Shown: piece by piece, positions 13,001 to 24,400 of the stretch
Layout: each line of letters begins with the position of its first letter
Numbering within the stretch: the first letter of the stretch is position 1
Assembly: GCA_007449985.2 (NCBI GenBank)
Contig: VIIQ02000559.1
Coordinates: 340,501 to 404,500, forward strand
Direction of reading: 5' to 3'
Length of the DNA stretch: 64,000 nt
From: Desmodesmus armatus
Taxonomy: Eukaryota; Chlorophyta; Chlorophyceae; Sphaeropleales; Scenedesmaceae
Notes under the pieces: generated by a model
What the model saw: only the letters and a program-made list of their open reading frames with translations
Database searches by the model: none
Told to the model about the DNA's origin: nothing
Program-made: the position numbers and the translations under genes

Positions 13001-14571
13001 TGATTTCCTGCGGCAGGACCATTGGGGCACTATGCCGAGCTGGCAAGCATTCTAACCATGCACCCACCTGCCCCGCTGGTGTGGCCATGACGTCAAAAAT
13101 CATGCCAACCTGGCGTTGCCATGCCTCCTCAGCTGAGCCATGCAGGCCTTCCACCAGCTCTTCAAACCACCAAGGCCGCTGCTCTGAGGCCCCATCATGC
13201 TGGTCTGGGCAGAGCTCAAGCTGCACCTGTCCCCACATGACCCTTGCTGCTCGCAGCACTGCCGCAGATGGGGACAGCAGGATGTGAGCTGCTTGCATGG
13301 TCTGCACACTGCACTGCTCGGGCTGCCAGTCGTGAGCTAGGCTGTCCTGGGGGTCAGGCTGTTGTGTGTGTGGTGCTGTGGCGCTGTGCTGGGCTGACTG
13401 CTGCTCCTGCAGCTCTGCCTCTGCTGCTGCCAGTTGCTGGGCCATCTTGAGCATGGACAGCAGGGTGGCGGTGTGCAGGGGCGTGTCCAGCTGGGCGCTG
13501 CAGGATGCCATCGGCTGAGCCCTCCTGAGACAGCAACACCAGGCAGACCACTGCACCTTCACACAAGCCAGTCAAACGCACTTCCACCAGGTTAGGTCAC
13601 TCTTGATGTGCAGTTGGCTGTCTTTCACACCTTTGCTGTCCCTGTCATGTATGGTTCTGACATTTGAATCTGTTCACTAGTGTTCCTGAACCTTGCTCAG
13701 CAACCGTTGTTGCACATTGTGTGTTCCAGGTATGGACCGACTTGAGGAAGTCCAAGGTTGCTGGTACTGCCGTGAGTCAACATGGAAACAACCACCAGCA
13801 CCACACAGATGCAAGAGCTTGCCCACCTCTGCTCCTGCAGCGCGGGGCATGCCAGCACCAGCAGGATATCAGCCATGCAGGACAGCTGCTGGTGGGGGGT
13901 CATCAGCTGGAACAGCAGCTCGTAGCTGCTGCTGAGCGCCACCAGCTGCTCCAGCGGGTCAAACATGACCCGGTAGTACCACCACAGCGACACGCGCCGC
14001 AGCAGCCGCAGTAGCGGTCTGCATTGCTCTGTTGACCTATCATTCGTCACACCTTCTGTGTCTGCAGGTGTGTGAGGCAGGTCCCCCGAGTCTGCAGCTG
14101 CTGGGGGTCTGCACAGCGCGAGCAGCTCTGCAAAGCCAGGCGTCCTTTTGCTGTTGCTGTTGATCAGTGTGTGCAGCTGTGCTTCAGTGACGTGATGCTG
14201 TTTCATCCTGGGCACCCTGGGGCCGAACAGCCCAGGATCCTGCAGGTGCTGCTGCCTCTCAAACAGCTGGCTTGCTGTGCCTGTGCTGGGCTCTCTGCCC
14301 GCCAGCTTGGAAAGCAGCTGCTCTCCTGTACCTGCAACAACAATAAAGGAAGTGACAAACCATGCAACAAGGCACAAGCCATGGCGACAAGGCCACGTGA
14401 AAGGCAGCAAGCAGCGCTGCTCTTGCGACACCCTGTCAACTGCAGATGATCTGCATGTGCCACACCTTCAAGGCAGGCTTCGGCCTGGGCATGGTAGTGA
14501 TGAGGGCAAACATTTAGACTGCGCAGCTCGTCCTCCACCTGGGCCCTGAGCTTTGACAGTTTCGAGCTCAT
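1085..14571 (-). CDS. Giant MYND-finger protein, copy A (15 exons, about 2,859 aa, one frameshift)
   Basis: Exons on the minus strand: 14571-14466, 14331-13827, 13497-13068, 12752-12229, 11894-11577, 11237-9018, 8466-8166, 7870-7721, 7080-6929, 6489-6366, 6182-5938, 5454-5248, 4909-3065, 2854-1488, 1169-1085. Each boundary has GT-AG and the same phase as in copies B and C. Exon 2 holds a conserved core (LWWYYRVMFDPLEQLVAL). Exon 6 (about 740 residues) is Ser/Ala/Gln-rich and carries VLRLRGG. Exon 14 holds the C-terminal MYND finger: CDWC, a 34-residue spacer, CVSC, QYCSKAC and HNANC. Exon 15 adds a short basic tail ending SSSRPH. The start is MSSKLSKLRAQ, shared with C. Exon 11 is 245 nt instead of 246: one base is missing near 5995-6006, which breaks the frame. 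MYND fingers bind partner proteins; the function of this family is unknown to me. It is a pseudogene if the indel is real. Confidence 0.8.
7422..7495. repeat. Perfect 36-bp palindrome followed by a 13-bp-arm hairpin
   Basis: 7422-7457 is a loopless palindrome (arm TACTGCGCAGTATGCATG). It is followed at once by arms TGCAGTATGACAG (7458-7470) and its reverse complement (7483-7495) around a 12-nt loop. It lies in intron 8 of copy A. Confidence 0.9.
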
Positions 14572-15446
14572 GGCAGTTGCATCGTTACCAGACGGGAGGC
14601 GATATCCAACGCAACCCCAGCAAAATGTCTTCGTTTGATCCGTTGACGACGAAAACATGCAGTGCAAGCCTAGCAGTGGTGCGCAAAGCGTCAAATTTTC
14701 GAATCGGTGACAGTTGTACACAAGGCAGGTGCGCGCCATTTTGACGGAAAGCCGCTGTGGTCCACGATCAGCTGATGGATTCACACTGTCAGCTTGTTAG
14801 AGGTCAAATCCTGCGTGCACGCACTCCGGCAGGTTGATGTAGCTGCAGACTGTCCTGACTCAGCAAAGAAGCGACCACAGCAAGCTGGTACACGTCCACG
14901 CTGAGATCTGCAGCCGTGATACGCCAAGTGCCAACAAATGCTTTTGTGTGTGCTGCGTCTTGCAGCAGCACCACAATGTCCCTGCAAAGTCAAGTGTGCA
15001 ACTACACAACCCACATGTCAACAATACAATTCCAACTCCTGCAAACCCTGCTGAAAAAGCTTGCAACATGGCCACAACCTCCACTTGCAGCCTCCAACAT
15101 GTCTTCCCTCAGATCTCGGCGACAGGCACCGCAAAAAGTATAAGCTCGCCCATGGCGCCTGCAGCAGCAGTGAACAAAAACAAACAGAGCAGCAAGCACG
15201 GCTCAGCACAAAGTATTCACAGCTGCCCACTGGGCAACCATCAACACGCCATGCAGTCATAGCCGCATTGGCACAAACCCATTGCGCATATCACCAGCGC
15301 GCCAATCAGCGATCCCCTGGTAACGGTGCTGTCACCGCTTGCTTGACCTACCTGAGCTGCCGCTGCCCATGCGGGCCTGCCAAGGGCAACCATAACAAAC
15401 GCCAGCCAGCACAGCATCACTGCACACAGCCCCATGCTGCCTGAGC
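14572..15446. other. Intergenic between start of copy A and end of copy B
   Basis: About 870 nt. It holds the promoter side of copy A (including the shared block at 14697-14717) and the 3' flank of copy B. About 50 nt after the stop of B still resembles the 3' flanks of A and C. No further gene or RNA seen. Confidence 0.5.
14697..14717 (-). promoter_or_regulatory. Upstream block shared by copies A and C
   Basis: A 21-nt block (core CTGTCACCGATTCGAAA) lies 125 nt before the ATG of copy A. The identical block lies 129 nt before the ATG of copy C (41114-41134). Flanking bases are much less conserved apart from the last 18 nt before each ATG. It may be a promoter or 5' UTR element, or just the least diverged part of the duplication. 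Copy B has no such block. Confidence 0.4.
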
Positions 15447-18400
15447 TCAGTGTGGCTCCACAGCTGCCAGGTCCCAGAAGGAGCGTGACCTGCTGCTGCT
15501 GGGTGAGCGCTGGTAGCCAGGCTGCTGCCAGCACAGCCCGTTGCGCGCCAGCACCTGCAGACGCCTGCAGGTGCAACAACCATATCACACCGCTTGGTTG
15601 TGTGGCTTCATGATCAGCACAAGCCCAAGGGGTACACACAGCGGATGAACTGTGCTGTCTTGGTCTCAGCACAGCAGGTCATAAATGCTCTCAGAGGCAG
15701 CTGAGGCCCAGAAACGCCAGCAATATGCGGATCTGCTGGCAGTGACTCGTGCTTGCCATTACAGCAGGGCCGCAGCTTGGTCTGCTGCAGCTGAGATGCG
15801 CACGCGAGATCTATGAGCAGCACTCAAGAACATTCACAACTAGTTCAACAGTTCGTATTGTGCTGCACAGGCTGTACCCTGCTTGGCCAATTGAGCATAC
15901 CGCTTGCTGCAGTACTGCACACCCCAATGTTGACTCATACCTCTCCTGCTACTGCCATGGCATTTCAGCCGAGCAAGTGTCTTGCAGGGTGGTGCTACTA
16001 GTGCTGATGGGACCGTTGGAATGATAGGCTTGGAGCCAAAATAGCAGCAGCCACCTGCAGCAACCACCCAACCAACCCACTTACCAGCAGTTGGCGTTGT
16101 GCACCTTCTTCGCCACCTCAGCACACACCCTGCTGCAGTACTGAGCAGCGCCGCAGCTGGGGCAACCGTAAGGCGCGCCTTGGCCGCCTGCAGGGCCCTC
16201 TGGCAGAGCCTTGCTGCACCAGTCACACGCCACATCCGCCAGCAGCCTCACACGCTCAAGATCCAACCCCGCGGTACCACTGCTGCCGCTGCTGCCGGCA
16301 TTGCTGCCACATCGGCTGCGCAGCAGCTGCTGCGCGAGGTGCTGCTGCCAGGCGCCAGGCGGCACCTGCATGAGACGCTCGGCATGCAGCCAGTAGGCGA
16401 TAGACCTGATGCTGTCCCCTGCTGAATCCACGCACATCTGCTGCTGTGAGGATGGGGGCTGCGCTGCCTGCTGCTGTGCGCATTCCTGCTCTGCAGGCTG
16501 CTGCTGCTGCTGCTGCAGGTGACGGAGCTGCTGCACCTCGCAGGACTCTAGCAGCACAGGTGTGACGGCTGTTGTGAGAGGTGACATCACCAGGAGCTTG
16601 GGCTGCCGCTGAATGAACAGCGGGGTGTCCACCTCTCCCGCAGCCACCTCGGCCAGCGCGGTCACAAACGGTGAGACAGGCAGCCCCAGGGACGACAGCG
16701 CAGCCGCACCTGCAATCAGCTTCCATGGCTGCGCAGTCTTGGTAACCTCTGCCTGCCAATGCTGCTCATCAGAGAGTTCACAAAGCTTCCTGCAAACCCG
16801 CAGGATGTTTGCGGGACTCATGTCAGCAGACAGAGCATTCATCCTCGACACCAGCTGCAGCCACGGCAGTAGGGAGTGCGGACTGCCAGTGAAGCACCCC
16901 GCCTGTGCATACAGATGCAGCAGGCTTGGGCCGGCAGCGGCGCTGCTGCCACAGCTGCCACCATTGCTGCCACTGCCATCAGCAGCCGCACTGCTGCCGC
17001 CGCCGCTGGCAGCACAGTAGCTGCTGGATGGGGTGCTGGCGCCCAGCGGCATGCCGAGGTGTTCGGCAGCCAGCACTGTGAGCGGCAGCAAGCCTGCTGC
17101 TGCTGCGGCAGTGTGAGCTGCTAGTGCTGCCTCCACCTGGGGCACTGAGCGAGGCTGCAGCTCTGCCAGCTTGTCTGCGTCCTCAGCCAAAAGCTGCAGG
17201 GACAGCAGCTGACTGACCAGAACCGATGTCTGATAACCCTGCAGGCGCAAACGCAGCAGCAGGAGCAGCAAGGGCAGGAGCAGGAGCAGGGGCTGGGGCT
17301 GAGCAACCACAGCACAGTTGGATGCAGGGGACATGGCCTTACAACATTGCCCGCGTCGCCAACATGGCACTGATATATGCATGGCAAGAATTGCCTCTGA
17401 AATATGCACACCCAGAGAGAAGGACGCTGCGGGATGCACACCACGATTTCATCGCCTGCAATGCTCTTGCTTCGTGTGATATGAAAACACTGGGCAGCGG
17501 CAAACTAAGCACCCAAGCTGCTAAAAGCTGGAGCACCCAGACTGCAACATCGCCCCTAGCACAGGCCGCCAAAATGCTGCTGTGCAATTGGCTGCCAAGC
17601 CAACACCTGTAACTCAACCCTGCACACCTGCGCAATTTGTCAAAACCCACTTGCACATATCATGGATGGTCTGGACGCAGACAACAGTACTGTTGCAGTA
17701 CAACAAACCAGACTGGCAAACCAGGGCTGGCAGATATTGCTTGCAGATACATGTCAAGCTGGCTAGCTAGCTAGGCAGCTAGCTACAAACGAGCACTCCT
17801 CACCTGCACGAAGTGCCTCCTTGCAGCCCTTGCATACTGCACCGCCAGCATGCGTGCAGCAACACCTGCGACCCTGCTGTTGCTCCCATCCCCGCCAGCC
17901 CCCAGCCTGCCTGCCCCTGCTGCCCAGCCGTTGCCCACCAAGTCCCTGATGCTGGGAGGCACCAGCAGCAGGCCTGAGGCAAGGCTGTGGGTCAGGGTGG
18001 ACCACAGGGCTAGGCTGGTGCATTTAGTAACAGACCCACCCTCTGCGCTGCGCGGTGCTGGCATGCTGACCCCTGCCATGTGGTTGATCTTGTCCTGCTG
18101 CTGCTGTAGGTGGTGCTGCGCACCAGCCTCATACCACTCGCATGCTGCCGGCTTCAGCTGCTTCAGCACCTCCCACAGCAGCTGCCTGGTGGTGTTGCCT
18201 GCCTTCTGCTGGACCTCAGCGTGCTCCTGCACAATCTTGGCAGTGCTGTGCCCCAGCTGATGCTGCTCTGCCTGCCCCAAAACAGCACCCAGGCGTTGCT
18301 GCTGCTCAGCAAGCCGCTCTGCAACATCCTGCAGCCGCCTAGCCTGGTCCACTGCAGGAAGAGACATCCCTGTGCAGCCAACGTGCCGCAGCAGCAGGGT

Positions 18401-21400
18401 TACAGCAGGAGGCAGCGGGGGACCCGCAAGAGCGTCCGCTGCTGCACTGTGCTGCAGCCGCACCAGCAAGGCTTGGCCAGTACTGCTGCTGCTGCCGCCA
18501 TCTGCCCTGCTGGAAGCAGCAGGAGCAGCAGCAGAGGCCTCAGCACGCGGCAGCACAGCAGCCCATGCGTCAAAAACCCCAGCAGCAGTTGCAGGCAGCT
18601 CTGCAGTGGACAGCCCCAGCTGCTCGCTCAATGCCTGGGCAGTAGTCCGCCTTGCAGCAGCGGCATTCTGCAGCAGGGTCACCCTGTTCAGTATGGCCTG
18701 CCGTCTGGACAACAGCACAGCCCGCTGAACATGCCATGGCCTAAAATCCCAGCCGTACATGGCAGCAATGTGCCGTACACGCCGCAGCTGCCGCTCTTCC
18801 TGCCGGGCCTGCTGCTGCTGCACAGTCCTAAAGCCCCCAGCAATGCCCTGTGCTGCCTGCGTGCTGAGCTCTCCTGTAGGATTGCTGCCGTCCCAGTGCT
18901 GCTGCTCGCCAACACCCTCGCCCTCAACCTCACTACAGCTGCTGCTGCTGGCACTACCGGGGGGCATGTACCCAAAGAACAGGCTGTCCTCAACATCAGG
19001 CGGCAGTAATGGGCCTTGCATGCGTCTGAAGAGGGTTGACCTGGCATTGAGCTGGCGCTGCCTGTGCAGTTCGAGAAATTTGGCATCCTGCTGTTGCGAC
19101 TGCTGCAGCTGCAACTGCTGCAGCTCCTGCTGCTGCAGCTGCAACTGCTGCAGCTTCTCGTGCAAGCAGACGCTGTCAACATCGACTGCGGTGTCATCAC
19201 AGATGTCATATGTCGGGTCCAAGCTGCTGTTGTGCTGGTGTGCCGCCGAGAACAACGCTGGGTCTGACTGCTGCAGACCGGGTGGCGGTGCACCCCACCC
19301 TGTCCCGCTGCTGCTGTCGCCGCTGCTGACGCCATCACTTGCGCGCTGCCGCTGCCGTGACCCCAGCCGCGGCGCTGCTGCTGTGCCATTGCGGGCCCCT
19401 GCTGGTCGCATGCTGGCGGCACTGGCACTGCACTGGGGTGGCTGTGTCTTACACACCAGCAGGATTCCGTCAGCCCGCTTCTCGATCAGGGAGATGGTGT
19501 CAACAGCTTGAGGAGCTGCCATCCACCAGAAGACAGTGCAGGCCGGCTTTGCTGCTGCAAAGAGGCTGATCACCTGCACAACAGCAAGGACACGACACAG
19601 AGGAGTTGGCTTCGGCGGCCCAGCAGAACGGCTTGTGCATGCCTGAGACAGCCGCGGCTCGTCTGACAGAGGCGAAGTGATGAGGAGAAATGTTGGCTAG
19701 TCCTGTGCATCAAGGACCTCCAGGCGTCCAGCAGTCCCTCCTTTTTGAACCACAATGCATCGGTTCGATAACCAATGAGCCATCTCATGAACATTCTTCG
19801 CCATACAGCTAGCTACACCCCCATATAGACGCAAGGTGGGTATTGCAGCTGCGGACATGCTGGTCTGGAGGCAGCCACACCCCTCAACGACTCGCCGCGT
19901 GTCGCAAACTAGCATCACTGTGTCCACGCTACCTGCATACCTGCTGCCAGTTGGCGTCGCTCCATGTTTTACATATGCTATAAGCCTCCTCCGGCGTCAA
20001 GTGAACTTGGGGCAGGAACGCGCTTGCAGAGGGCAGGTACTGTGTGATAGGCACCATCACCAGGCCGCAGAGCCGCTCTACCAACTCATGGTGGGGGTCC
20101 GAGTAGGCCGGCTGTGTTTTCTGCAGCAGCGAAGACACCGTGCGACACAGTGAGGTGTGTTTTAACCGGCATTTGCAAATACTCGACAGCGGTGCAGACG
20201 AAGCAGCAGACATGCGGGGGTGCTTTTCTCCCGGGACGTGCCACGCGCGACGCCAGGCGCTAACAAAAAGCATCGACTGCAGCGGGACGTCTGCTGTGCC
20301 AGCATGAAGTAGCACTGCTGCAGGAGGACCCCCTCACTCACCATCTCACGGTGCAGTTGACACATCAGCTGGAAGGCCCGTTGGATGACTCCGTAGCCGT
20401 CTCGCGCGATGCTTGTCGTGAACGCATCCTGCACATGCTTGTGGGCCTGGCATGCAGCCACCAGCGCGTCAGAGAGCTGCTGCGGCTGACTCTGCACCAC
20501 AAGCTCCTGCAAGCCGGCCAGCACGGCGTCGCCATGCTCGGCCGCCAGCACGCGCTGCGTACGCCGCATGAGCTTGTGGCTGGCCTGCGGGCACAACATG
20601 CAACAAACACAAGGAGAGTTTGAGCCGCTTTCGCAATTGTCCTTTCTTTTTTTCTTTTTTTTCTTTTTTTGTGAGTATGTCTAGAAGCAAGCTTGTACAA
20701 CACCAGATCTTTGGTTCCGGGATCACAATAGAGGAGCTGCACGGCAGCAGGATAGCTAAGAATGACTGGAAGTAGCCAGCAACACCACTATGTGACACAG
20801 GAACAAAGAACCAGGCTGTAGACTTGCTGCTAGATTGTGCCTTTGGCCTGCGGTGAAACCTAAGACCAGTGACAGGCACGCTCAAGAATGTGCTAAACCA
20901 AACATAGCAGGAAGCAAACTACCTCAGAGCCCACTTCACAGGACACAACCACAAAGCACAGTGAGCAACTGCCAAGAAAACACTATGCCTACTGCATCAG
21001 GCCAAGGCGGGACCAGCAGTGTTTGCACACATTCAGTGTGAGTGTGCCTCTAAGACCACTCAACACACTAAGCCTGGACGGCATGAGGTCAGAAGCCAGT
21101 AACACACATGCACACTGAATGACACCACCAGCAGCACTAGACTTGAACAGGGCTAGCAAACCACTAGGCACAATGAAACTCAAGTCACCACTATGCCAAA
21201 CGGAATCAGGTCAAGCTGGGGCCTGCAGTGTTTGCACACATCCAGTATGAGGAAGCACCAGGCCTGGACGGCTCAAAGGTCAAAGGCCAGTAACATCTGC
21301 ACACACCAAATGACATCACAGGAGACGCTAGGCCTGATCGGCCAGAAAATTTGGACCAGTTGTATCTGCTCACTGCCAAACTGTACTGCAGCACATGAAT

Positions 21401-24400
21401 CTGCTCAATGCCAGCCAGCGTAGAAGTCACCATCGAAACGGAGCGGCCCACACCAGTTCACAGCATACACCATCAACCCTGAAAGGTTCCAACCTCTGTG
21501 GATCGCCAGGACACCTGCCAGGATGCTGTGAGCTGTACCAAAAACTTGCAGCTGCTGCCATCACAGCAAAATGTCATGGGCGCTTCGCAAATGAAGGCTG
21601 CATCATCCACGGCCAGCTTGTAACACGTTGCAACCATACATAGAACACCATAAGCCCCAGCAGTGCACACATCTCTAGCTATGCGGATCGCACAGGTGAC
21701 TTTAAACTAGATGGCACAACCTCGTGGCTCTGGAGGCGTAAGCTGTAAAACAGGCCGCCCGAAAGATCCAGAGATATATTCTTTTTTTGTGAGTATGTCT
21801 AGAAGCAAGCTTGTACAACACCAGATCTTTGGTTCCGGGATTTCTTTCATACTTCATCATAGTACAGTACAGTAATTGGGGACTTGGCTTTGCCAAGTCC
21901 TAAAATGGGCACTAGCCAGCGGGCCAATACAGCACACAGGGCACAGCACACCACAGCACACCACAGCACATACCTGCAGGTTGCGCCCAACATGGCCCAG
22001 CCAGGCATCCACTTGCACCAGATCCTTAATGACCTCCATGGCCAGGGAGAACTGCTCAGCCCAGAGCAACAGGATGGCTTTTGCGTGGGGAACCTCACTA
22101 CAGCACAGGAAAGGAACAGCATATTAGTCATGAAAGTGCAGCACAGGTTGGGACATAATCTCGCCCCCGGCACCAACCTGCAAACCAAGGGCTCGTGAGG
22201 GTGCCCACACGACCTGTACCTTGTCGTAGCCCAGTCTCTCACAGCAACGATGGCGGCGATTGCAATCACCCACCAAGCCAGACGCCAATTTCAGTAGCAT
22301 TTCAGTGGTGCAAGCAACACAGCCCAGAGCACTGCTGCAGTCAAGCGCAGCGCACAGGCGGCCGCGTCACAGCCCACGAAGTAGTCTACTACACGCCTGG
22401 AGCGCCCTCGACAGCTCAGGTTGTTGCACGACTTACTTCCTGCCGCCATGCGTGTGTGGGAGCTTTATACAAGTATCACGAAGCTATGAAAGCGCTGAAA
22501 GCTGCACCACTGGGCGGCACTCTCCACACTGGATGAACTAGGCTATATCCAGACGCCCTGGCACAACAGTCCAAACCAATGCTCACGCTCGACCAGCACG
22601 GCCAAGCACAATATCATTACGGGTTGTACTCGCGCGCCACAGCCATGGCTAACCGCTTTCCGCACAACACTTTTGACATTCAGGACTTTGCACCAGCTGG
22701 CCTTCTGTCGACCAGACCAGACCAGACCAGAAGTACCATCCAAGGCATCCCGCACCTGGCATTTTTTGTCACCAAATCATCAACAACTGTATCGCTATCA
22801 AAGGCTGCCACAGGCACAGGGCCTAACGCCTCCAGCTGCTGGCACAGTAGCTGCACCCAGTGGGTGACCGCAGGGACGACAGCCGCGAAGCCCTGCATTA
22901 TGTGGTTCAAGACATGGTGCGGCACAGCATAGGGCGTGTTAAACGATCTGCAAGGGACAGAATTTTGTCCTTGGGACTAGCCAGCAAGTCAGGGGTGCCT
23001 GAGGACCTCAATAGAACCAAGGTGGAAAGGATGACACGGCGGGTGCACACCGTAAGCAGGCCGAGGACCAGAAAATGCAGCAGCCCGCCCTTTCCATCCT
23101 GGTGAGGAGGGTGCAAAGGCTTCACAAGGCTCGATTTGTTGCTGGCATGTGGACTGGCCACTCGAGCACAGCCGCGTCTTGCAATTGTTGCGATGCTCTT
23201 GCTGGAGACAACTGGCGTCAGGTGCGTGTGACAACTTGCGCGACAACAGCTCTGATCAGACGGTGCTGCACAGAGTGTGTTCCAGCTGCATTATTCCAGC
23301 AACACATGAGGCCGCAACCACAAGGACGCATATCTGCTCTTGCAATTCCCGGCACGGTGTCCTACACTTGAAGCCACGCAACAGCTCATCAAGCGTTGCA
23401 TGTGACGGACCGACCGCCACTCAAGAGTTGGAAAAAGTGTGGTACGAGTTCCTGATTTATGCTCTGTGGGGGGGGAACAATGGTCAGATGCGCACCTGTT
23501 GCTGCAGCTCCTGTACCCGCTCCTGTGTTACGGTCTCCAGGCGCTGCAGGATATCCTCATACACGACAGATGCCAGCTTCTGCAGGTCTTTGGGCGCCTT
23601 GCTGACCTCAAAGATGACCTACAATAAACAGGGCACAACACACAACGTCGTTGCGCTGACATGCTTGTGCTGAGTGTGCAGCTTGTGCTGAGCTGTCAAC
23701 AGATCAGCACAAGCTGCACAGCACACCAATACGTTGGAAGTGCGCAGATGTACGACCGGCACAGCATGTTCTGCGCACTGCCAAACCCTTACCGTGCCGT
23801 GCGCGCTGTCCACTGCTTCCCAGAGCTGCTCCTAGAGTTTGGCAGCAGATGTACAACCGGCACAGCACTGCTGTGCGCCGCTAAACCCTTACCGTGCAGT
23901 ACGCGCTGTCCATTGCTGCCCAAAGCTGCTCCGAGAGTGTAACAGCCACCCGTTGGTCTTCCTCCAGCTCAAAGCCCACACTGACATCCGCCTGCAGCGC
24001 CAGAGTCAGGAGAGCCAGCACTTCTGGCTTCTGCAGGGCTTTGGCGACGTCTGTGCCAGATGCCTGGTACCCAGGGCATGTGGACAAGCCCACCCCCAGG
24101 TCGGGAAAGAAACTCAGCTGCTCTAAAGTGTCCAGCAACCTGCAGGGGTGCAGCAGCCACAGGTATGTGTGTGTGAGGTCAAAGTCTGGTTGCAGGGGCC
24201 TGAACCCCAGCGCCTGTGGACAAGCCCACCCCCAGGTCGGACAAGAGGCTCAGCTGCCCGATGGTGTCCAGCAACCTGCAGGTGTGCAGAAGCCACATGT
24301 GTGTCATGTGAAAGTGTGGTTGCAGGGGCCTGAACATGAGCCCTGCTCTGGGCTGCTGCAGTGGGTAAAAAAAACACAGCTGGGCGACAACCTACAGCAG

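Noticed and set aside
16081..17439. Separate small MYND genes ending in NCW-stop
   Set aside because: Each is exon 14 of a giant gene, with acceptor and donor in the same phase in all three copies.
19740..19830. tRNA-like T-loop (GGTTCGATAACC)
   Set aside because: The flanking bases do not form a T-stem, acceptor stem or anticodon arm; it lies in intron 12 of copy B.
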